Assembly (NCBI GenBank): GCA_903952805.1
Contig: CAJBHN010001182.1
Span: forward strand, 1-19,190
DNA from: an uncultured Myxococcales bacterium
Lineage (GTDB): Bacteria; Myxococcota; UBA727; VGSZ01
Length of the DNA: 19,190 nt
Direction of reading: 5' to 3'
How positions within the stretch are numbered: the first letter of the stretch is position 1; each line of letters begins with the position of its first letter. The position numbers and the translations under genes are program-made. Of the stretch, positions 13,820-19,190 are shown one piece after another. The notes beneath the pieces were generated by a model that was not told the origin of the DNA, ran no database searches, and saw only the letters and a list, made by a program, of their open reading frames with translations.

Positions 13820-14444
13820 AAGCCCCCTCCACGCAGATGCCGCCGTCGCAGTCGTCGTCGGCAGTGCACTCAGGACAGACCGGGCAGTCGCAGCCGTCGA
13901 CGAAGGCGCCGCATTCGTCGCCACACAGCTCGGCGCAGGTGAAGCAGCCGTCGGTGGTGCACAGGCTGTTGATGGCGCACAGGAAGCCCACGTCGTCGCA
14001 CAGGGGAAAGCACCGCTGGGTGTCGACGTCGCAGCCACCGCGCTCGGGGCAGGCGGTGTCGTCGTCACAGGCGGCGGTGCAGATGGAGGCGCCGTCGACC
14101 ACGCCGCAACTGCGGCTGTCGCTGCAGACAAGGTCCTCGCTGCAGGCCTGGTACAGGCCGGCCTGTTGCAGCAGCGGGCAGGGCAGGTCGGCGGCGCCGG
14201 CGCAGTCGGCGTCGAGGGCGGCGTTGATGGCGTCGATGCAGGCGGCGCTCTCGTCGACGTCGACGGTGCAGGTGAAGTTTGGATTCCTGCGTTCGCAGGT
14301 CGAAGCATCCGCGCCGCCGCCGCAGCGCTCTTCGAACTCGCACAGGCCGATCAGCACCTGTTCGCAGGCGGCCGATTCGCGGTCGCAGGTGCAGCTGTCA
14401 TTGATGAGCGCGACCAGCGCCATCATCCACCACCGTCGTTGCAT
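13806..14444 (-). CDS. Cys-rich predicted secreted protein
   Basis: Protein of 212 residues with about 30 Cys; function unknown. The N-terminus (MQRRWWMMALVALINDSC) has two Arg and a short hydrophobic core, so export is likely, but the lipobox before Cys18 is poor. The Cys-rich body contains CTAACDDDTACPERGGCD and ends CTADDDCDGGICVEGACVFP. This is the same C-x-D-x-DC-x-GG-x-C-x-GAC module style as the Gly-Glu lipoprotein at 8667-10190. The ATG at 14444 has AGGG seven bases upstream. It lies 47 bases downstream of the DUF1501 gene, and a small CCACC/GGTGG inverted repeat (14457-14471) sits in that gap. It is probably in the same transcript. The disulfide-rich design implies an extracytoplasmic location. 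Confidence 0.8.
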   Translation of the reverse strand: MQRRWWMMALVALINDSCTCDRESAACEQVLIGLCEFEERCGGGADASTCERRNPNFTCTVDVDESAACIDAINAALDADCAGAADLPCPLLQQAGLYQACSEDLVCSDSRSCGVVDGASICTAACDDDTACPERGGCDVDTQRCFPLCDDVGFLCAINSLCTTDGCFTCAELCGDECGAFVDGCDCPVCPECTADDDCDGGICVEGACVFP

Positions 14445-14491
14445 CGACGCACCCTACCACCCGTGTGGTGGATGGGGCGAGTCGGGTCGGG

Positions 14492-15965
14492 TCAGCTGCG
14501 GATCATGGCCGGGAAGCTGCGGCGGCCGGGGTAGTCGACGCCGAGGGCGCCGGCGACGACGGCATAGACGTCGCCTTCGCGCATGACGGTGCCCGGCACG
14601 GCCTCGCCGCTGCTTGGATCAAAGCCGTAGGTCAGCAGCGTGGTGGGGTCGATGCCGCCGTAGACGCGGTTGCCGCGCAGCAGCGGCGACACCATGACGA
14701 CGCCGTTGTTGAGGTGATGGCCGGTGCCATAGGCCGACGCATTGGCTGGGCGGATTTTCTCGCGGCCGAAGTCGGTGGCGACGTAGATGAGGCTGCGATC
14801 CCACAAGGTGGCGCCCTGGCCATCGGGCTCGCTCTTCAACAGGTCCACCAGGCCGTCGATGACCCGCAGCATGCGGCTCCACATCGCATTTTGGGTACCT
14901 GGGTGGTCGTTGTGGGAGAAGTCGAAGGCCAGCGGTGGGTTCTCCAGCGTGGCGCCCTCGAGGACGGGGGAAAACGACGGCGCAATCGTGATGGCCGCCG
15001 ACGTGCCCGTCTTGGCGAGCATGAAGGCCAGCGCCGCCTGGGCCTCGAGTTCGTCGCCCAGCAGCCCGGGGAATTTCTCGCGCACGCGGACGCCGTCGGG
15101 CGAGCTTTGCAGGCCGGCGTCGGCGAGGGGAAAGCGGGCCGGGTCGTCAGCGACGAGCATCAGCCGGGTGATGAGGTCGCGGGCTTCGACGTCGGGCAGA
15201 AACGTGCGCCGCTGTTCCAGAAATCGTTGTCGCAGCGGCGCGTTTTGAAACGTGTGGCCAAAGGGCGACAGCCCTTCGAGTCGGTCGCGAACGCCGCGGG
15301 CCCGGCGGATGAGGGCGTCGGCAGGGACGTTGGCGACGCCGCGGAAGCCATGGGTGGCGAGGGGAAAAGTGCGGGGATCGGCGACGGCCTCGGGGCGGGA
15401 CCGGGGATCGAGGCTCGGGTCGTCGCCGGGCTCGAGGTAGCCGCCGTCGGCGAGGTTGCAGTTGGGCAGGGGCACCGAGCCACCGTGCACAGCGGCGATG
15501 GCCTCCATGATGGTGCGGCCGGCGTTGATGCCGGCGCCGGTGACAAAGCGCTTTTGGCCCACGAGGTGGTTCACGCTCGTGCTCTCGACGGTCATCACCG
15601 CGGTGTCGGCGCCGTGCTTCTGCAAAAAGGTGCGCTGCAAGAAGGCGCCGCCCAACGGCAAGCCGCCGACGTTGGCGTTCTTTTTTTCCCACGCAGCGCA
15701 GGCCACCGATGGTCTCGACCAACGACGACGGCTGCACCGCCAACGTCGACCCAAACGCGCCGGCCTCGGTGTCTGTCACCGCCAGGAAGCTGTCGGCGAT
15801 GTTGGCGCCGCCGGCGCCAGCGACGACAAAGAGCAGGCGCGCGGGCAGGGCGGCGGCCTGCTGGCCCCGGGCCCGCGGTGCTGGCAGCACGCCGCTGACG
15901 CCGAGGGCGGCGGCCGCGCCCAGCAGCGCACGACGAGAAAGCTGGGGACCAATGGCGCGGGTCAT
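14492..15965 (-). CDS. DUF1501 family Tat-exported protein, frameshifted
   Basis: Predicted periplasmic DUF1501 protein, a sulfatase-like family often encoded beside cytochrome-type DUF1588/DUF1592 proteins. The ATG at 15965 has GGAG five bases upstream and begins a Tat signal (SRRALLGAAAALGVSG, Arg11-Arg12). The first frame runs through LFVVAGAGGANIADSF to GGLRCVG. It must then shift into a second frame, beginning KKNANVGGLPLGG, that continues to 14492 with FDFSHNDHPGTQNAMW, YVATDFGREK, GTGHHLNNG and RVYGGID. The switch point is an A7 run on the minus strand (15681-15687): six A would give one continuous frame of 490 residues, a normal length. Without correction the product is a chimera ending at 15147. 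It is preceded by a lipoprotein gene 40 bases upstream. It is most likely functional in the cell; whether the shift is an error or slippage is open. Confidence 0.85.
15681..15687 (-). other. A7 homopolymer at the DUF1501 frame change
   Basis: Seven T on the + strand (A7 in the mRNA sense) lie exactly where the N-terminal and C-terminal DUF1501 frames must join. Removing one A restores the frame. Reading through as given leads into an Arg-rich frame typical of an out-of-frame GC-rich gene. Confidence 0.85.
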
Positions 15966-16005
15966 GGGGACTCCACAAAGCTTTGCGGCAGGTTCACAAG
16001 CCGGA

Positions 16006-16680
16006 TCAAAAGAAGAGCGTTTCCGTCGTCGAGGCCACGGCGAAACACGAGAGCTTGGCGAAGTCGAGGCCGCTGATGCCGCGGCCTTCGTCGTCGGTGA
16101 GCAGGGCATTCAACTCCACCAGCTCGGCCTCTCTGGGCTCACGGGCATGCAGGCGACGATAGAGTTCGGTCCCCAGGAAGCGCGCGCCCTCGATGGTGTC
16201 GGTGGCACTCGGGTCGAGGGGCTCATCGGTGAGGGCATGGCCGCGAAAGATGAAGGCGCCGACGCGGGTGCGTTCGAGTTCGACCGCGACGCTGCAGGCC
16301 GACAACGCCAATCGATCGAAGGCGACGGCGGTGGTGGCGCCGGGTTCGAGCAGCGGTTCGTACTGGCCTTTGACGAAGGCGTCGTTGCCACCGAGGGGCA
16401 CCTGGTGGGCGAAGTCGACGCAATCAAAGCGGCCGAGTTCGCGGCACAGGTCTTCGACGGGGACAAGCAGGGCCTGCGACAAGCCGCGAGCGAGGGCCGG
16501 ACCCCGCTGCCACAGGAGGGCCCCGCGCGTCGACACCGCCATGGTGGAGAGGCCATCGTCGTCGACGATCGGGGTCGCTGGCGTCGGCGGCGGCGACGAC
16601 GATGGACAGCCGGCCAGCGAAGCGATGGTCAGCAGCGCCGCGGCCGCGCCAGCAACGAGGTCAGCACAGAGAGCACGCAT
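16006..16680 (-). CDS. Predicted lipoprotein in the cytochrome/DUF1501 operon
   Basis: Lipoprotein of 224 residues, function unknown. The N-terminus ends in a textbook lipobox, LAGC (Cys25), followed by a Ser/Pro/Thr linker. The mature part is a globular domain (RGALLWQRGPALARGL, then LCRELGRFDCVDFAHQVPLGGNDAF, then YEPLLEPGATTAVAFDRLALSAC) and ends in CFAVASTTETLFF. The ATG at 16680 shares one base with the stop of the cytochrome-like gene (TGATG), with AGG seven bases upstream. It contains RFLGTELYRRLHAREPREAELVELNALL, an arrangement also seen in DUF1592-type proteins near the cytochrome part, which hints at a split partner of the upstream gene. It probably sits on the periplasmic face with the cytochrome-like protein and the DUF1501 protein. 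Confidence 0.85.
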   Translation of the reverse strand: MRALCADLVAGAAAALLTIASLAGCPSSSPPPTPATPIVDDDGLSTMAVSTRGALLWQRGPALARGLSQALLVPVEDLCRELGRFDCVDFAHQVPLGGNDAFVKGQYEPLLEPGATTAVAFDRLALSACSVAVELERTRVGAFIFRGHALTDEPLDPSATDTIEGARFLGTELYRRLHAREPREAELVELNALLTDDEGRGISGLDFAKLSCFAVASTTETLFF

Positions 16681-18095
16681 CAGGGCACCTGGAAGGTGTT
16701 GGTGTCGATCAGCCGGTGAAGGGCACGGTTGGCGCTGTAGCCGTCGTCGGGCAGGCCGCGCCACAGCGCCTCGAATTCGGCCCTCTCGTCGGCAGCGGGA
16801 GCGCGGGCGAAGGCGAGGCGCCACAGCATCACGCCCAGGTTGCGACGGAAGGCGTCGGTGGTGACGGCGTGTTCGGCCCAGGTCCGCAGATCGGGAATGT
16901 CGGTGCCCAACATCTGGCCTGCGGTGCCCCACGGCACGCGGCCGGCGTCGAAGCTCCCCGTCAAATCGATGCGGCTGACGCTGCCGGGGCGCAGGCGACC
17001 AATGCCGTTGTAGGGCGAAAATGCGTAGCTCAGGGGGTCGAGGGTGCTGTGGCACACGACGCAGGCGGCCTGGCCGACGCCCTTGCCGTCGACGTCGCGG
17101 GGCTCGTTGTCGACGGGATGAATCCCCTCGCCCTTCGCGATGTCCATGCCGAGGTAGGCCCGGTAGGCCTGCGCCGCCGTCGTCCTGGGCAGGGCTGAGA
17201 ACATGGTGTGGTTCATCAAGAACCACTGGCTCGTGATCATGCCCGCGCGTCGCTCGGGAGGCAGCGGTTGGCCACCCGTCTCCAGCGGTGCGCCGGCCGG
17301 AAAGGGCACGATGCCTTCGACGACGTCGCCGTTGTCGTCGATGTGATAGTCGGCCAGCAACAGGTCGCGCAGGTCGTGGTCGTTGGAGAAGATGTGGCTG
17401 AAGAGCCGGTAGTCCCAGTGGTAGTCGGCGAGGGGAATCAGCCCATCAAAGCCGATGCTCTCCAGGGGCCGGATGCGGGCGTCGGCCAATCGATGCAGCG
17501 CGAAATCCTGCCAGAACGTCGACTGCAGGCAGGTGGTCAGGGCCTCGTGCAGCGCTGATTGCCGGTCGTCGTCGTTCAGGGCGGCGAAGGCGCCGACGTC
17601 GTCAAAGGTCGGCTGCTCGCCGCAAAAAATCGTGTGGACCCGGCGAAACGCAAAGCGGGGGTCGCTGCGGCCGACGGCGTAGAAGGCGTTGTCGTCGCCG
17701 ACGGGTGCCGATGGCTGCGTGTAGGCGCTGTTGACGTTGCCCGGCAGGGTCCCAAGCACCAGCTCTTCCAGATTGCTCAGGCCGTCGCCGTCGCTGTCGT
17801 CGGCGTTGGCGGCGGCGACGGCGGGGCCGACGCGGGCTTCGAAGTTGTCGAAGGTGTAGCTGTCGTCGCCGGCGAGGGCATCCAACACGCGGGCGCCGTA
17901 GGCGTTGAGGTCGGGAGGACCCTGATGGCACAGGGTGCACGAGGGCAGGGTGCCCTGGCAGGCGGCGATGTCGGCACCGGCCTCGCTGGCACAGAGGCCG
18001 CGCGGTGCCGTCGGGCGCGCCAGGGTCGCGGTGGGCGTCAGCAGCGACGCCGCTGTCGACAGGGTCAGGGCCAGGGCCAGGGGCTGCACGCGCAT
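16680..18095 (-). CDS. Diheme c-type cytochrome-like protein (DUF1588/DUF1592-like)
   Basis: Exported protein of 471 residues, probably periplasmic. A signal peptide (1-26) is followed by two heme c sites: CTLCH (Cys53, Cys56, His57) and CVVCH (Cys345, Cys348, His349). Between them a calcium-binding-type DSDGDGLSNLEE (101-111, thrombospondin type-3 style) is followed by a long helical region (WQDFALHRLADARIRP, YRLFSHIFSNDHDLRDLLLADY). The second heme site is followed by STLDPLSYAFSPYNGIGRLRP, similar to DUF1588 proteins, which occur with DUF1501 partners in Planctomycetes and Myxococcota. Redox function is inferred. The ATG at 18095 has no strong ribosome site but gives a normal signal peptide. 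First gene of the operon; a 291-base divergent region lies upstream. Confidence 0.88.
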   Translation of the reverse strand: MRVQPLALALTLSTAASLLTPTATLARPTAPRGLCASEAGADIAACQGTLPSCTLCHQGPPDLNAYGARVLDALAGDDSYTFDNFEARVGPAVAAANADDSDGDGLSNLEELVLGTLPGNVNSAYTQPSAPVGDDNAFYAVGRSDPRFAFRRVHTIFCGEQPTFDDVGAFAALNDDDRQSALHEALTTCLQSTFWQDFALHRLADARIRPLESIGFDGLIPLADYHWDYRLFSHIFSNDHDLRDLLLADYHIDDNGDVVEGIVPFPAGAPLETGGQPLPPERRAGMITSQWFLMNHTMFSALPRTTAAQAYRAYLGMDIAKGEGIHPVDNEPRDVDGKGVGQAACVVCHSTLDPLSYAFSPYNGIGRLRPGSVSRIDLTGSFDAGRVPWGTAGQMLGTDIPDLRTWAEHAVTTDAFRRNLGVMLWRLAFARAPAADERAEFEALWRGLPDDGYSANRALHRLIDTNTFQVP

Positions 18096-18386
18096 GGTGA
18101 CAGCGTTTCACGGGGGGACGATGGTGAACAGCAGGTGGCACAGCGCCATCGAGCCCACTGTCGGGAACGCGCCCACAATGTGCGCGGGGCGTGGGTGCGG
18201 TGGCGCGGTGGGTGGTGTGTTTGGTGTGGAGCAGGTGCGTGCTGTGACCGCGGCGTCTGTTGGGCCTGCGCCGCGGCCGGCTGGCCGGCGCATGCAAACG
18301 CCGTCCTGCCTCGGGCACCGCCCCCGATGGATGCTGGCACGGGGCCTGCTTCACCGTCGGTAACCATCCAACGAAAGGGACCAGCC
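18096..18386. promoter_or_regulatory. Divergent intergenic region with G/T-rich strand
   Basis: This 291-base region should hold promoters for the cytochrome operon (-) and the small lipoprotein (+). No clear -35/-10 pair is visible. From about 18183 to 18235 the + strand is almost free of A and rich in GGG and TG. An imperfect palindrome, GCCGGC-TG-GCCGGC, is at 18276-18289. Confidence 0.4.
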
Positions 18387-18950
18387 ATGCACCGCTTCCT
18401 GCTTCCGACCTTCACCGCCCTTGCGTGCACCCTCGGCACCGTGGGTTGCATGCAGAACGTCGACTATGTTGACCCCACCCAGAACCAACCCACCTGGGGC
18501 GGCATCGGTGGCGGCAGCGAGATGCAGGGCGTGAACCTGCAAGACGCCACGCTGCGCGGCGACATCGGCCCCGTCCGCCAATTCGACGGCCCCGCCCAGT
18601 CGGTCGAGGCCTATGACGACGCGGCTTATGGCTCGAGCACCATCACGATCTACGGCAACAGCACCCTCGGCACCGGCTTCATGATGGTCACCCTCGACCG
18701 CAGCTTGACGTCGCTGCCGCCGGGCGAGACCCGCATCCTGGGCAACGACTTTGGGACCTCCAGCTACGTGCAGCTCTGCTCCGACAACAGCGACGCCCAT
18801 TTCGACGGCGTCGCCCAGGAGGTCGTCATCGAGGTCACGCCCCGCGGCCCCGACCGCGACATCACCATCGAGGCCACCATCTCGGAAGACTACGAGGGGC
18901 CAATGGCTGCCCCCACCGTCGTCAACGCCGCCTTCACCCTCGTGCAATGA
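18387..18950 (+). CDS. Small predicted lipoprotein, unknown function
   Basis: Predicted lipoprotein of 187 residues. The signal peptide MHRFLLPTFTALACTLGTVGC ends at Cys21 in a TVGC lipobox variant. The mature protein is beta-rich and acidic: a Gly-rich stretch (WGGIGGGSEMQG) is followed by SSTITIYGNSTLGTGFMMVTLD, ETRILGNDFGTSSYVQLC and EVVIEVTPRGPDRDITIEATI, suggesting a beta-sandwich. The ATG at 18387 has AAGGGA six bases upstream; the long open frame to the left is non-coding. It is a single-gene unit ended by the terminator at 18999-19030 and divergent from the cytochrome operon. I do not recognise a family. Confidence 0.82.
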   Translation: MHRFLLPTFTALACTLGTVGCMQNVDYVDPTQNQPTWGGIGGGSEMQGVNLQDATLRGDIGPVRQFDGPAQSVEAYDDAAYGSSTITIYGNSTLGTGFMMVTLDRSLTSLPPGETRILGNDFGTSSYVQLCSDNSDAHFDGVAQEVVIEVTPRGPDRDITIEATISEDYEGPMAAPTVVNAAFTLVQ

Positions 18951-18955
18951 CATCT

Positions 18956-19020
18956 GCTGAAGATCTGCTGACGGCGACCATCGCGCGATGAGGCCCACAA
19001 AAAAGCGCCTGGCACATGCC
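18956..19020 (+). repeat. 65-bp direct repeat, copy 1
   Basis: It begins six bases after the lipoprotein stop with GCTGAAGATCTGCTG and extends into the terminator stem. It is repeated at 19126-19190 with one mismatch (G at 18992, C at 19162), a period of 170 bases. Confidence 0.95.
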
Positions 19021-19030
19021 AGGCGCTTTT
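18999..19030. terminator. Rho-independent terminator, copy within repeat
   Basis: Stem GCGCCTGGC/GCCAGGCGC (9 bp) with an ACAT loop, A6 before and T4 after. It lies about 50 bases after the lipoprotein stop. It is symmetrical enough to act in both directions. Confidence 0.88.
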
Positions 19031-19053
19031 CGCATTTCAGGATGAGGTCCGTT

Positions 19054-19077
19054 CCCCTCTCCCTTCAGGGAGAGGGG
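19054..19077. repeat. REP-like palindrome
   Basis: CCCCTCTCCC-TTCA-GGGAGAGGGG is a perfect 10-bp inverted repeat, followed by CAGGGGTGAGG. Similar sequences are known to me as dispersed intergenic palindromes in several GC-rich Proteobacteria. Only one copy is in this window. Confidence 0.7.
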
Positions 19078-19125
19078 CAGGGGTGAGGTCAACCCCGGTC
19101 GCCCGGGTCCTTCGGCTTGCGCTCG

Positions 19126-19190
19126 GCTGAAGATCTGCTGACGGCGACCATCGCGCGATGACGCCCACAAAAAAGCGCCTGGCACATGCC
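19126..19190 (+). repeat. 65-bp direct repeat, copy 2, cut by window edge
   Basis: Second copy of the sequence at 18956-19020, ending at the last base of the window in the middle of the terminator hairpin. The true repeat may be longer. No coding sequence is seen between the two copies. Confidence 0.95.

Noticed and set aside
15681..15687. Classic -1 programmed ribosomal frameshift at the A7 run
   Set aside because: A -1 slip from the upstream frame leads to a third frame, not to the DUF1501 C-terminal frame. A +1 change or loss of one A is required.
14465..15898. Long rightward open frame opposite DUF1501
   Set aside because: Antisense shadow. The minus strand has the DUF1501 motifs, a Tat signal and a ribosome site.
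18934..19185. Leftward 83-codon open frame across the terminal repeat
   Set aside because: It spans a terminator, a palindrome and a direct repeat and has no ribosome site; its internal repetition only mirrors the DNA repeat.
1..19190. High frequency of GTCGAC/CGTCG words as a possible signal motif
   Set aside because: They follow from frequent Val (GTC) and Asp (GAC) codons on both strands and show no regular spacing or intergenic preference.

Overview
The window is a very GC-rich, gene-dense bacterial segment. It carries predicted lipoproteins, a (Gly-Glu)n spacer followed by many Cys-rich modules, and a diheme cytochrome encoded with a DUF1501 Tat protein. This combination suggests a member of the Myxococcota or a related deltaproteobacterial lineage. 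That assignment is inferred from protein style, since no rRNA or tRNA gene is present. I see no insertion sequence, integrase, phage gene or CRISPR array.

Layout, left to right. (1) 48-1544 (-) is a predicted lipoprotein that may belong to DUF6209. (2) 1786-4188 (+) holds an ITP/XTP pyrophosphatase (rdgB), a 2,4-dienoyl-CoA-reductase-like SDR and a 2OG-Fe(II) oxygenase whose 5' end looks frameshifted. (3) 4192-8416 (-) is a three-gene operon joined by two ATGA overlaps. It encodes an MscS-like channel, a short CPA2-like membrane protein and a full CPA2 cation/proton antiporter. (4) 8667-10190 (+) is a lipoprotein with 23 Gly-Glu dipeptides and a long Cys-rich ectodomain. (5) 10207-12373 (-) is an overlapping operon of a TetR regulator, a DUF2939-like protein and an ATP-grasp protein. 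Divergent to it at 12617-13261 (+) is a secreted YceI protein. Its promoter has a perfect 16-bp palindrome between the -35 and -10 boxes. (6) 13415-18095 (-) is a probable five-gene cluster: diheme cytochrome-like protein, lipoprotein, DUF1501 Tat protein interrupted by a frameshift in an A7 run, Cys-rich protein, and small membrane protein. (7) 18387-18950 (+) is a small lipoprotein. It is followed by a terminator lying in a 65-bp sequence repeated 170 bp further on, where the window ends.

How the parts may work together. The 4192-8416 operon looks like an ion/turgor homeostasis unit, and one of its two antiporter-like proteins lacks the conserved ion-binding aspartate. The TetR protein probably represses yceI through the intra-promoter palindrome. 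The 13415-18095 cluster looks like an envelope module in which a c-type cytochrome and a Tat-exported DUF1501 protein act outside the cytoplasm with a lipoprotein. Two genes (the 2OG oxygenase and DUF1501) each need a one-base correction, in a C run and an A run. Both could be homopolymer sequencing errors, or slippage in the DUF1501 case.
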